A stretch of DNA of 36,169 nt from JADFUZ01 sp034430415 (GTDB lineage Bacteria; Chloroflexota; Dehalococcoidia; GIF9; AB-539-J10): positions 1-36,169 of the forward strand of contig DAOUEN010000054.1 in assembly GCA_034430415.1 (NCBI GenBank). The letters are read 5' to 3'. Shown piece by piece: positions 1 through 7,710 of the stretch; within the stretch, counting starts at the first letter, position 1; each line of letters opens with the position of its first letter. A program made the position numbers and the translations under genes. Below the pieces are notes generated by a model, which saw only the letters and a list, made by a program, of their open reading frames with translations, was not told the origin of the DNA and searched no databases.

Positions 1-93
1 TCCCCAGGCACCCGCCATCCCGACTGGTGTCAACACCATCTCCGTATACACTCGCCACCCGGCGCTCTGCCCACTGGCAGTGTCACACCCGCT

Positions 94-170
<77 letters not shown>

Positions 171-186
171 ACACGGCCTGCTGTCC

Positions 187-1122
187 TCAAGCCGCCTGCG
201 CTGTGACTCTGGCCTTGAGGTCAGCGTACTTCTTGTTTACCCTCTGCTGGATCCTCTCTATCTGTTCTTCTGACAGGTGGCGAAACCGACCCTGCGGCTT
301 CAGATACTCCACCACTGGCTTAAGCTGTGCCCGGTCGACGCTCAGTTTGTAGCGGCCGTTCTCTACTTCGTAAAGAGGGAAGACGCCTGTCTCCACGGCA
401 AGACGCCCTATCTCGATAGTCAGTTCTGGAGGAAATCTCCAGCCTGTGGGACAAGGAGACAGAACATGCACGTAGCCAGGGCCTTTCACTTCTCCCGCCT
501 TCTTGATCTTGTTCATCATATCGAAGGGATAGCTGGGACAAGCTGTGGCCACATATGGCACATCGTGAGCAACAACAATGGCAGGCATATCCTTCTTCCA
601 GGTCGTCTGCCCAGGAATGACCTTCCCCGCCGGGCTTGTCGTAGTCGCAGCTCCGTAGGGTGTGGCACTCGACCTCTGGATCCCCGTGTTCATGTAGGCT
701 TCGTTGTCCATACAGATATAGACGATGTCGTCACCCCTCTCCAGTACACCGGATAGAGCGGCGACACCTATGTCGTTGGTTGCTCCATCGCCGGCCAAAG
801 CCAAACAGTTGATGTGCCTCTCGGGAACCCTCCCTTTCTCCATTAGAACCCTGAAGCCTGACGCTATACCGGCTGCAACGGCGGAAGAGTTCTCAAACAG
901 CGTCTGCATCCACGGGACTTGCCACGCAGTATCAGGGTACATCGAGCCCACACCAGACCAGCACCCAGCCGGGGTACAGGCTATAGTATCCTTACCCAAG
1001 ACTTTCAGAGCTAGCCTGATAATCAGAGCCGATCCGCAGCCCTGACACGCCCTGTGCCCGGAGCAAAGGAGCTCTTCCTTCGCCACTATGTTTTTGCCGA
1101 ACCTTATTACTCCGTCTTCCAT
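187..1122 (-). CDS. porB: 2-oxoacid:ferredoxin oxidoreductase, beta (TPP-binding) subunit, copy 1
   Basis: Catalytic beta subunit of a four-subunit pyruvate/2-oxoacid:ferredoxin oxidoreductase, which decarboxylates a 2-oxoacid with CoA and reduces ferredoxin in the cytoplasm. It carries the CxGCG pair (C26, C29), C54 and C224 (SPCPTGW), the pattern of the [4Fe-4S] ligands in PorB. The TPP/Mg motif starts at GDG (111-113) and continues to the DNEAYMNTG block near 139. Length 311 aa is normal. The ATG at 1122 follows the porA stop by two bases (TAAGAATG) with a GGGGG purine run as ribosome site. It is the last gene of porC-porD-porA-porB. The loop after C54 (WSGVGSMYPDTAW) differs from the EV-TT-P-TSW type in the second copy, so the substrate may not be pyruvate. 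Confidence 0.93.
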   Translation of the reverse strand: MEDGVIRFGKNIVAKEELLCSGHRACQGCGSALIIRLALKVLGKDTIACTPAGCWSGVGSMYPDTAWQVPWMQTLFENSSAVAAGIASGFRVLMEKGRVPERHINCLALAGDGATNDIGVAALSGVLERGDDIVYICMDNEAYMNTGIQRSSATPYGAATTTSPAGKVIPGQTTWKKDMPAIVVAHDVPYVATACPSYPFDMMNKIKKAGEVKGPGYVHVLSPCPTGWRFPPELTIEIGRLAVETGVFPLYEVENGRYKLSVDRAQLKPVVEYLKPQGRFRHLSEEQIERIQQRVNKKYADLKARVTAQAA

Positions 1123-1124
1123 TC

Positions 1125-2300
1125 TTACCCCCTTATGCCTATGGTCTCAAGAACCTGACTCGATCCCCGCTCCGCGATCTCTCTGCCACTATCGAGGATC
1201 TCCTCGAACTGCTCCACAGTCAGGTTTCTGCCACACAATCCGCCGACGAAACCCGCGAACTTGATATCTCTCCTCTTATCGAACAGGGCCGACTTGACCT
1301 CGGAGATAATCGGCCCACCCGGACCGCCAAGGGAAATGGCGCGGTCGAACACAATCAGGGTATCCGCATCCTTCACTGCCTCGTAGAGTTCCTCAAACGG
1401 GAAAGGCCGCCACAGGTGTAGAGTCAGAAGTCCCACATCCTCCCCCTTGTCCCTCTTCCTGTCTATTGCCACCTTCGCTGTCTCGCTGAGACACCCGGTG
1501 CTCATCAGCAGTGTTCTGGCACCCTCCGTCCTGTAGCCATCGATAGGTGAGTAGTAGCGCCCGAACTTGTCCCCGAACTCCTTCCACACCCGGACTATCA
1601 CTTCCTTGGACTCCCTGAGACTCACGTCTTGGGCTTTTTTCACCTCTGCATACGTGCCAGGGTTCATCACGATTCCATATGACATCGGTCTATCAGGGTC
1701 ATAGGCATACGGGTGATGGTACTTGGGGAGAAAGCTATCCACTTCCTCCTGTTCCGGCAGGACCACCGGCTCTACCACATGCGACAGGGTAAATCCATCG
1801 AGATGCACCATGACCGGAAGCAGAACGTCGGGGTCCTCACCGAAGCGAAAGCTCGTCAACACGAAATCGAATATCTCCTGGTTGTTCGCCGCGAACAATT
1901 GAATCCAGCCCGTGTCTCTGGCAGTCATGGCATCGGAGTAGTCTCCCCAGATATTGGTTGGCGGTCCCACAGCTCTGTTGGCCACAGCCATGACCACAGG
2001 AAGCCTCATGCCTGAAACAAAATAGAGAACCTCATGCATGAGGAAGAACCCCTGGGATGCAGTCGCGGTGAAAGTCCTGGCGCCCGCTCCCGAAGCTCCC
2101 CAACAGGCGCTCATAGCCGAGTGCTCAGATTCAACAGGCATGTAGGCCGCATGCAATTCGCCGTTGGCCACATAGTCGGCCAGGCGCTCGATTATGTGTG
2201 ACTGAGGCGTTATGGGATAGGCAGCGATGACATCGACATCGGCCATCTTCGCTGCTTCGACAGCAGCAAACGAACCTTCCAGAGCTACTCTCTTGCTCAT
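1125..2300 (-). CDS. porA: 2-oxoacid:ferredoxin oxidoreductase, alpha subunit, copy 1
   Basis: Alpha subunit (391 aa), which pairs with PorB to form the active site. Visible family motifs are YPITPQS (residues 28-34, whose Thr contacts the substrate in known enzymes), VESEHSAM (56-63) and TASQG (80-84). The C-terminal half has the transketolase-C-like LLMSTG..SETAK segment and LWRPFPFEEL. An upstream in-frame start at 2363 would add 21 residues overlapping porD. I chose ATG at 2300 because it follows a GGAGGGAG ribosome site, overlaps the porD stop as TAATG, and gives the same N-terminus as the second copy (MS-RRVALE). Confidence 0.92.
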   Translation of the reverse strand: MSKRVALEGSFAAVEAAKMADVDVIAAYPITPQSHIIERLADYVANGELHAAYMPVESEHSAMSACWGASGAGARTFTATASQGFFLMHEVLYFVSGMRLPVVMAVANRAVGPPTNIWGDYSDAMTARDTGWIQLFAANNQEIFDFVLTSFRFGEDPDVLLPVMVHLDGFTLSHVVEPVVLPEQEEVDSFLPKYHHPYAYDPDRPMSYGIVMNPGTYAEVKKAQDVSLRESKEVIVRVWKEFGDKFGRYYSPIDGYRTEGARTLLMSTGCLSETAKVAIDRKRDKGEDVGLLTLHLWRPFPFEELYEAVKDADTLIVFDRAISLGGPGGPIISEVKSALFDKRRDIKFAGFVGGLCGRNLTVEQFEEILDSGREIAERGSSQVLETIGIRG

Positions 2301-2605
2301 TATGCTCCCTCCTCTATCATTGTTATGGCCTCCCTCGCGCATACCCTGGCGCAAATCCCACATCCTTTGCAGTAGAAAAGGTCAGGCTCATAGTATCCGT
2401 CCTCCAGCGTTTTCATGGCGCTGTCGGGACAGTACAGCCAGCACAGGCCACACTTGTTGCACTTCTCTTTGTCCACCACAGGCCTGTCGGACCTCCAATC
2501 CCCAGTCCGATACCGGCGTGAACTCCCGGCCTCAGTGAATATGTTGCCGAACCGGCAGTCCTGCCAATCAGGGTTGAGTATCGACTTAACCTTCTTCTCT
2601 ACCAT
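2300..2605 (-). CDS. porD: 2-oxoacid:ferredoxin oxidoreductase, delta (2x[4Fe-4S] ferredoxin) subunit, copy 1
   Basis: A 101-aa ferredoxin-type subunit that passes electrons from PorB to external ferredoxin. It has two clusters of cysteines: CNKCGLCWLYCPD in the middle and CKGCGICARVCAREA near the C-terminus, the classic CxxCxxCxxxCP layout except that the second has CA in place of CP. The ATG at 2605 has AAGGAG six bases upstream. The stop overlaps the porA start by one base. The N-terminal 40 residues lack cysteines and contain the DWR segment shared with copy 2. Confidence 0.92.
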   Translation of the reverse strand: MVEKKVKSILNPDWQDCRFGNIFTEAGSSRRYRTGDWRSDRPVVDKEKCNKCGLCWLYCPDSAMKTLEDGYYEPDLFYCKGCGICARVCAREAITMIEEGA

Positions 2606-2608
2606 GTT

Positions 2609-3166
2609 CTACTCCTTCAGGACAGTCTCATTGTAAGCCCTCTTCATGGCTTCAATGTTGGCTTCAGCCCGTGCTCCAAATCGCTCTTTCAATCGTTCCA
2701 CCAGAGAATCCATCTTCACAGCTTCCGTGACTCTCTCCAATGCACCCATCATTGCGGTGTTGGTGATAGGCAACTTGATCGTCTCCCTGGCGATCTTGGA
2801 AGCATCAACCGAGGCGACGGACCACTTGAAACCGTATTGAGATTTCAGTTGCTCAGGCGACTTGCTGGAATTGACTATGACTTTCCCATGTTCTTTGAGC
2901 CCTGTGGTCACATCAATCTGATCCAGTAGCTTTGGGTCGATGACCACCACTATATCGGGCTGGTCGATATTCGTCCTGATTCTGATGAACTCGTCGCTTA
3001 TCCTGAGGAAAGCAATAACTGGTGCTCCCCTCCTCTCAGGCCCGAAGCTAGGGAACGACTGTGCATACTTCCCCTCATCTATGGCGGCGCTGGCAAATAG
3101 CTCCGCCGAAGTTACTGACCCCATACCCCCTCTGCCATGCCACCTCACCTCAAGAATCTCTGCCAT
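2609..3166 (-). CDS. porC: 2-oxoacid:ferredoxin oxidoreductase, gamma subunit
   Basis: Gamma subunit, 185 aa, normal length for the family. It shows the N-terminal RWHGRGGMGSVTSAE motif and the SFPSFGPERRGAPV segment characteristic of POR gamma chains. The ATG at 3166 has a near-perfect AAGGAGG eight bases upstream and is the first gene of its operon. A candidate promoter is visible about 125 bases upstream. It matters more than usual here because the second POR set has lost its own gamma gene, so this subunit may serve both complexes. That sharing is an inference. Confidence 0.93.
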   Translation of the reverse strand: MAEILEVRWHGRGGMGSVTSAELFASAAIDEGKYAQSFPSFGPERRGAPVIAFLRISDEFIRIRTNIDQPDIVVVIDPKLLDQIDVTTGLKEHGKVIVNSSKSPEQLKSQYGFKWSVASVDASKIARETIKLPITNTAMMGALERVTEAVKMDSLVERLKERFGARAEANIEAMKRAYNETVLKE

Positions 3167-3336
3167 AAACTAGTACCTCCTTCACTGTTTTTGTCGGCAA
3201 ACGGAACTACATTCAGTAGTCACCGCTTGGTGTTGAGGACACTTGTGCTTCAGGTCAACCTAGCACTACGCCGACGCGCTGTTTCCCGATATCATATCAT
3301 ATTGCTGCCTATTTACCCTAGGTCACGGTCCCCGAC
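3167..3336 (-). promoter_or_regulatory. Leader and candidate promoter of the first por operon
   Basis: This 170-base gap separates the second porB from the first porC. On the minus strand it contains TGATATGAT (3291-3299), an extended -10 box with TATGAT as the hexamer, but no good -35. Transcription from it would leave a leader of about 118 bases ending in the strong AAGGAGG site of porC. I see no gene, riboswitch or clear terminator here. Confidence 0.4.
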
Positions 3337-4266
3337 TCAGGAACACGCCACCCTGGACTTGAGTTTGGAATATTCCTCGTTCACCCTTTCTTGAATCTCA
3401 TGCATGTCGCTCGGTGACAAGTGACGAAATCGACCTTGCACACGCAGATACTCCTCCACAGGCTTCAGCTTCGGCCGATCCACATTCAATTTGTAGTGGC
3501 CATTCTCCACTTCGTAGAGGGGGAAGACTCCTGTTTCTACGGCGAGACGACCTATCTCAATGGTTAGATTTGATGGCGACCTCCAACCGGTCGGGCAGAC
3601 GGAGAGAATATGAACATAGGCCGGACCTTTGACCTCCGCTCCTTTCCTGATCTTATTCATTAAGTCAAACGGATAGCTAGGACAGGCGGAAGCCGCATAG
3701 GGTATCCCGTGAGCGACACAAACCTCAACCATGTTCTTCTTCCGGGTCTTCTGTCCGATGCTCACTTTCCCTGCGGGCGCGGTGGTGGTAGAAGCTCCAT
3801 ACGGCGTAGCAGATGACCTCTGGATGCCGGTGTTCATATACGCTTCGTTATCCCAACAGACGTACAGGAAGTCGTGTCCTCTTTCGATAGCCCCGGACAA
3901 TGCTTGAAGTCCAATATCACTCGTCCCTCCATCTCCAGCCATGGCAACAAACTTGATCTCCCTTTGAGGCACCTTGCCCTTCCTCATCAGAGTCGTCAAG
4001 CCTGCCTCCGCGCCAGAGATCTCAGCACCGGCATTCTCAAATAGCGTATGCAGCCAGGGAAGCCGCCAAGAGGTAACAGGAAGCGGCGTGGTGCAAACCT
4101 CATCGCACCCCGTGGCCATGGCAATTATCGTATTCTCTCCTAAGGCTTTGCAGGTAAGCCTAATCGCCAGAGCTTCCCCACAGCCGGTACAGAAATTATG
4201 CCCCGGAGCAAGATACTCCTTCGTGCTCACGAGGTTCTTGCCGAACTTTATGAATTCGCCTTGCAT
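3337..4266 (-). CDS. porB: 2-oxoacid:ferredoxin oxidoreductase, beta subunit, copy 2
   Basis: Second PorB paralogue, 309 aa, clearly homologous to the first copy along its whole length, with long identical blocks in the C-terminal half (for example TIEIGRLAVETGVFPLYEVENG). It keeps the cluster cysteines (CTGCG, TGC near 53, SVCPTGW) and the TPP motif GDGGTSDIG with DNEAYMNTG. The region after the third cysteine reads DEVCTTPLPVTSWRLPW, close to the EVTTT-YPYTSW pattern of characterised pyruvate oxidoreductases, unlike copy 1. The start is set by TAAGAATG, identical in arrangement to copy 1. It is the last gene of the second operon. Confidence 0.92.
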   Translation of the reverse strand: MQGEFIKFGKNLVSTKEYLAPGHNFCTGCGEALAIRLTCKALGENTIIAMATGCDEVCTTPLPVTSWRLPWLHTLFENAGAEISGAEAGLTTLMRKGKVPQREIKFVAMAGDGGTSDIGLQALSGAIERGHDFLYVCWDNEAYMNTGIQRSSATPYGASTTTAPAGKVSIGQKTRKKNMVEVCVAHGIPYAASACPSYPFDLMNKIRKGAEVKGPAYVHILSVCPTGWRSPSNLTIEIGRLAVETGVFPLYEVENGHYKLNVDRPKLKPVEEYLRVQGRFRHLSPSDMHEIQERVNEEYSKLKSRVACS

Positions 4267-4268
4267 TC

Positions 4269-5465
4269 TTACCCCCTTATGCCTGACACCTCACCTCTCA
4301 CTCCCACTAGCTCAAATACCTCATCTGAGCCTTTCTCCGCAATCTCTCTGCCTCTGTCAATAACATATTCAAAATCTCTCACAGACATATCCCTACCACC
4401 TAGCGCCCCAACAAGGCCGGCGACTCTCGGCCTTACCCCCTCATCATACAGAGCCGATTTTACTTCAGAGCAGACTGGCCCTCCCGGTCCTCCGAAGGAA
4501 ATACACCTATCGAAAACAACAAGGGTACTTGCGCCTCGCACCGCTTGGCGCAACTCCTCAAACGGAAATGGCCGCCAGAGACGCAGGTTTATCAGTCCCA
4601 CAGGCTCACCATTACTTCGCTTCATGTCTATTGCCATCTTTGCCGTCTCGCCAAGACTCCCCATGGTTAGCAGCAGCACCTCAGCGCCTTCAGCTTTGTA
4701 TGACTCCACAGGGAGATAACACCTGCCGAAGCTATCCCCGAACTCCTGCCATCCCTGGACTATCTTCCCTTTGGACTGTCTAAACGCCACTTCCTGTGCC
4801 ACCTTCGTCTCCGTGTATATACTAGGGAAACCCAAAGCTCCATGAGTAGTCGGTCTATCGGGATTCAGTGCCAAACGGTAATTGAACCCAGGCAGAAACT
4901 CATCCACCTCGCTCTGTTCCGGCAAAACAAGGGGTTCGGTCACATGTGAAAGAGTGAACCCATCAAGGTGTACCATCACGGGAAACAGCACCTCAGGGTC
5001 TTCGCCAACGCGGAAGGCCCACAGGGTCATGTCAAATGCCTCTTGATTATTCTGGCAAAACACTTGAATCCACGAAGTATCCCTGACAGCCATGACATCG
5101 GAGTGGTCTGCCCAGACACTTATTGGCGCGGAGAGAGCTCTGTTACATATGGCCATGACTACAGGGTACCTCATTGATGAAGCGACATACACGGCTTCAT
5201 GCATCAACTCCAGTCCCTGTCCTGCAGTAGTGGTGAAGGTCCTAGCACCCACTGCTGAAGCCCCGAGACAGGCACTCATAGCTGAATGTTCCGACTCAAC
5301 AGGTATGTAGGCCGCGTCCAGTTCGCCGTTGGCCACCATCTCAGCCAGTCTTTCAGGAATATGTGTCTGAGGGGTTATTGGATAAGCGGCAACGACGTCC
5401 ACATCTGCCATCCTTACTGCCTCAGCGACTGCGTGCGAGGCTTCCAGAGCTACTCTTCTGCTCAT
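4269..5465 (-). CDS. porA: 2-oxoacid:ferredoxin oxidoreductase, alpha subunit, copy 2
   Basis: Second PorA paralogue, 398 aa. It has YPITPQT (28-34), VESEHSAM and TTAGQG in the same places as copy 1. The ATG at 5465 is chosen by alignment with copy 1; it follows a GGAGGA ribosome site inside the end of porD and overlaps the porD stop by a few bases. An in-frame start at 5519 would add 18 residues inside porD and is unlikely. Its C-terminus is a few residues longer than copy 1. Active-site motifs are intact, so I expect a functional chain. Confidence 0.91.
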   Translation of the reverse strand: MSRRVALEASHAVAEAVRMADVDVVAAYPITPQTHIPERLAEMVANGELDAAYIPVESEHSAMSACLGASAVGARTFTTTAGQGLELMHEAVYVASSMRYPVVMAICNRALSAPISVWADHSDVMAVRDTSWIQVFCQNNQEAFDMTLWAFRVGEDPEVLFPVMVHLDGFTLSHVTEPLVLPEQSEVDEFLPGFNYRLALNPDRPTTHGALGFPSIYTETKVAQEVAFRQSKGKIVQGWQEFGDSFGRCYLPVESYKAEGAEVLLLTMGSLGETAKMAIDMKRSNGEPVGLINLRLWRPFPFEELRQAVRGASTLVVFDRCISFGGPGGPVCSEVKSALYDEGVRPRVAGLVGALGGRDMSVRDFEYVIDRGREIAEKGSDEVFELVGVRGEVSGIRG

Positions 5466-5770
5466 ACTTCTTCCTCCTCTATCATGGTTACGGCCTCCTT
5501 CGGGCAGACCTTGGCGCAAATGCCACAGCCTTTACAGTAGAAAAGGTCAGCTTCGTAGTATCCGTCTTCAAGAGCCCGAATAGCTCCGTCAGGGCAATAC
5601 AGCCAGCACAAGCCGCACTTGTTGCATTTCTCCTTGTCTATGACCGGCTTCTCGGCTCTCCAATCCCCTGTTCTGCGCAGGCAAGCGTTCCCGGCGTCCG
5701 TGATCACGTTGCCAACTTCCAGGTCTCTCCAGGTCAGCTCTTCCGCCGCTTTCAGTCTTCTCTCTGCCAT
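5462..5770 (-). CDS. porD: 2-oxoacid:ferredoxin oxidoreductase, delta (ferredoxin) subunit, copy 2
   Basis: Ferredoxin-type delta subunit, 102 aa, with two cysteine clusters, CNKCGLCWLYCPD and CKGCGICAKVCPKEA. Both match the 2x[4Fe-4S] pattern, and the second has the usual CP that copy 1 lacks. An in-frame GTG at 5776 falls inside the AAAGGAG ribosome site, so I take the ATG at 5770, five bases after that site. The porC fragment ends three bases upstream, so the ribosome site that once followed a functional porC is preserved. Confidence 0.9.
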   Translation of the reverse strand: MAERRLKAAEELTWRDLEVGNVITDAGNACLRRTGDWRAEKPVIDKEKCNKCGLCWLYCPDGAIRALEDGYYEADLFYCKGCGICAKVCPKEAVTMIEEEEV

Positions 5771-5772
5771 TC

Positions 5773-6018
5773 TCACTCCTTTAGCACGGTTTCGCTGTAG
5801 GCTCTCCTCATAGCCTTTATGTTAGCCCCAGCGCGCGCTCCAAATCGCTACTTCACTTGATCCACCGCGGAGTCCATTTCCACAACTTCAGCAACCCTGA
5901 AAACCTCCCCTATCATAGCGGTATTCGTGATAGACAACTTGACCGTTTCTCTGGCGATCTTGCTCGCATTCACCGACGTTATCGGCCATTCGAACCCAAA
6001 ATCGGATACCAGGGCACC
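5773..6018 (-). pseudogene. porC remnant (gamma subunit, copy 2), truncated and with an in-frame stop
   Basis: Reading the minus strand in one frame gives about 81 codons that align with the C-terminal 40% of the intact PorC (its residues about 105-185). Shared blocks include NASKIARET, ITNTAM, RFGARA and ETVLKE. The N-terminal 105 or so residues, including the GRGGMG motif, are missing, and an in-frame TGA lies at 6019-6021 where homology ends. A TAG also interrupts the fragment at 5848-5850, at the position of a GAG in the intact copy. The normal stop (TGA, 5773-5775) is kept. The gene cannot make a gamma subunit. Confidence 0.88.
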
Positions 6019-6075
6019 TCATCTCGAGAGCATATCACTCATAACCCAGAACTTCTGTCCCCATTGCAGCAAAAG
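6019..6075. other. Unassigned 57 bases between porC remnant and tRNA-Arg
   Basis: Homology to porC stops at 6018 and the 3' end of tRNA-Arg is at 6076. The sequence between matches neither in any frame that I tried. It marks the break where the 5' part of the second porC was lost. Confidence 0.5.
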
Positions 6076-6147
6076 TACCCCTGAAGGGACTCGAACCCTT
6101 GCACCTGGCTCCGGAGGCCAGCGCTCTATCCTCTGAGCTACAGGGGC
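6076..6147 (-). tRNA. tRNA-Arg (CCG anticodon)
   Basis: A 72-base cloverleaf on the minus strand: acceptor GCCCCTG with CAGGGGT, D arm GCTC/GAGC, anticodon stem CTGGC/GCCAG around CTCCGGA (anticodon CCG), T arm AAGGG/CCCTT with TTCGAGT. The CCA end is not encoded. A promoter with both -35 and extended -10 lies directly upstream. It is followed on the same strand by the porC remnant and the second por set, which has no visible promoter of its own. Confidence 0.94.
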
Positions 6148-6157
6148 TACCCGTGCT

Positions 6158-6186
6158 AGTCTAGCACTCCAGACCTATCGCGGCAA
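6158..6186 (-). promoter_or_regulatory. Promoter of tRNA-Arg, with overlapping palindrome
   Basis: On the minus strand TTGCCG (6181-6186) is followed after 17 bases by TAGACT (6158-6163), preceded by TGC, so an extended -10. The -10 lies inside a perfect 15-base palindrome, GTGCTAG-T-CTAGCAC (6153-6167). The start of transcription would fall just before the tRNA 5' end at 6147. The second por genes may depend on this promoter. Confidence 0.6.
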
Positions 6187-6270
6187 CCTTTACGCGGGTG
6201 ACGAGACCTGTCAGAACAGCACACCATGTGGTGGGGAAACATGTACAGGGCACCAAGTCAACCGCACGTT

Positions 6271-7263
6271 CTAGCTGAACAAGGCATAGGCTGCCAGAAT
6301 GAATAGACCCACCAGGAGCGGAGCATACCAGCTGATAACACCAAAGGTCTTACGTCTCGCTCGTACCTTGAGCCCGGCAATAACCAACAAGTTCATACTG
6401 GCCACTGCTGCGACGGTGATCAAGTGGCCGCCTGACACCGACGAGAGAACGAGCCCTTGTCTGTAAAAGAGATCAACCGGGGCGATAATGGCGACATCCA
6501 GCATATTGGCGCCCAGCACATCGGCGACCGCCAGATCTATCGCACCCAGACGAAGAGCAGTGATAGTAACGACCAACTCAGGTGCCGATGTCGTGATTGC
6601 CAGAAAGAGACTCCCCACAAAACTGGCATTCCAGCCGGTAGCCTCGCCGATATCGTCGCCAATGAATGCCAGCCAGGTGCCAGCGCAGATGACAGCAGCC
6701 GCGGAGATCGCAAATCCGAAGTACACCTTCCTTTTGGGGAGCTCGGCATATTGAAGAGAAGAGGCTTTCGCCGAAGGCCCTTGGTGGCTGCGCTCGAAGA
6801 GGAACATCTGCCTCATCCCGACCATATACAGAATGAAGACAGCGATGCTCCCAATGCCGACCCATCCAAGACCCACGACAGACATCCGTTGGCCCAGTAC
6901 TATCCCTCCAGCCGCGACAGCAACGAGCAGTATTCCATAGCCGGCTGAGACAACATGCCTTGGGCTTGCTTCGCTCAAAACTGGAGTACGCGCGTGGAGC
7001 ACGTCCAGCACCGCCAAGATAGAGAGGTTGAAGCAGCAACTTCCCAGAAGCGTGCCCAGAGCCAAGTCAGGGGAAGCCACTAAGGCAACGGAACTCACGC
7101 TGGTGACCATCTCGGGCATGGACGTAATCGCGGCCATGAGCACCAGCCCTATCCATATCCGCCCCATGCCCGTCTTCTCCGCGATGGCGTCGCCATATCG
7201 GGCCAGCTTTGTCCCCGCAAACAGGATAATAGCGAGACACAAGAGGAACTTGAACCAAACCAA
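6271..7263 (-). CDS. Sodium/calcium exchanger family (CaCA) membrane protein
   Basis: Integral membrane cation antiporter of the CaCA superfamily, 330 aa, almost entirely hydrophobic with about ten predicted helices. The two inverted alpha repeats are visible: AITSMPE (45-51) with GSCCFNL (74-80), and TTSAPE (224-229) with GANMLD (251-256). They are less canonical than the G-T-S-x-P-E and G-S-N-x-x-N forms, so ion preference is uncertain. The start is a TTG at 7263, just before the first membrane helix. No better ATG or GTG exists in frame upstream, and there is no clear ribosome site. It stands alone between tRNA genes and is probably monocistronic. Confidence 0.82.
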   Translation of the reverse strand: MVWFKFLLCLAIILFAGTKLARYGDAIAEKTGMGRIWIGLVLMAAITSMPEMVTSVSSVALVASPDLALGTLLGSCCFNLSILAVLDVLHARTPVLSEASPRHVVSAGYGILLVAVAAGGIVLGQRMSVVGLGWVGIGSIAVFILYMVGMRQMFLFERSHQGPSAKASSLQYAELPKRKVYFGFAISAAAVICAGTWLAFIGDDIGEATGWNASFVGSLFLAITTSAPELVVTITALRLGAIDLAVADVLGANMLDVAIIAPVDLFYRQGLVLSSVSGGHLITVAAVASMNLLVIAGLKVRARRKTFGVISWYAPLLVGLFILAAYALFS

Positions 7264-7326
7264 GGCAGCACAATCATACTATACCGGCGGCACGTCTATA
7301 AAGCACGCAGCCCATCGTGCAGCGTG

Positions 7327-7335
7327 TGATATAAT
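7327..7335 (+). promoter_or_regulatory. Extended -10 box for the tRNA-Ser pair
   Basis: TGATATAAT, a consensus TATAAT hexamer with the TG extension, ends 15 bases before the first tRNA-Ser. No recognisable -35 lies 17 bases upstream. Confidence 0.6.
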
Positions 7336-7350
7336 GACCTCTCGTACAAA

Positions 7351-7437
7351 GGAGAGGTGACCGAGTGGTTGTTGGTGCCGCTCTCGAAAAGCGGTGGGCT
7401 GCAAGATGCCTCGTGGGTTCGAATCCCACCCTCTCCG
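7351..7437 (+). tRNA. tRNA-Ser (CGA anticodon)
   Basis: Acceptor GGAGAGG/CCTCTCC, anticodon stem CCGCT/AGCGG around CTCGAAA (anticodon CGA), a long variable arm and T arm GTGGG/CCCAC with TTCGAAT. The length and variable arm are those of a class II tRNA. No CCA is encoded: the discriminator base is followed by C and then directly by the next tRNA. Confidence 0.94.
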
Positions 7438-7438
7438 C

Positions 7439-7527
<89 letters not shown>

Positions 7528-7597
7528 CTATTCGAACTTGCCAACAGCGGACAGCCAGATCCAACGACTGACAGGCTCTTCCCTGCACAAAGCCACT

Positions 7598-7629
7598 AGG
7601 AGATATGACAGTACACGCGCATATCTCCT
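7598..7629 (+). terminator. Hairpin after the tRNA-Ser pair (possible terminator)
   Basis: AGGAGATAT (7598-7606) pairs perfectly with ATATCTCCT (7621-7629) across a 14-base loop. It lies 70 bases past the tRNAs and before the lipoprotein promoter, as a terminator would, but only TT follows the stem, so intrinsic termination is uncertain. Confidence 0.4.
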
Positions 7630-7652
7630 TGCTGGGCCTGCTTCATCGACTG

Positions 7653-7661
7653 TGGTAGACT
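7653..7661 (+). promoter_or_regulatory. Candidate promoter of the lipoprotein gene
   Basis: TGGTAGACT, an extended -10 of the kind seen elsewhere in the window, 49 bases before the ATG. The -35 region is weak. Other choices in this 180-base gap cannot be excluded. Confidence 0.35.
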
Positions 7662-7710
7662 ATGAAACAGTCAGTTTGCTTGACGGTGTTTCAACAAGGA
7701 GGCAGAGAGA

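Noticed and set aside
277..756. 159-codon plus-strand frame opposite porB
   Set aside because: Antisense shadow of a gene with full catalytic motifs.
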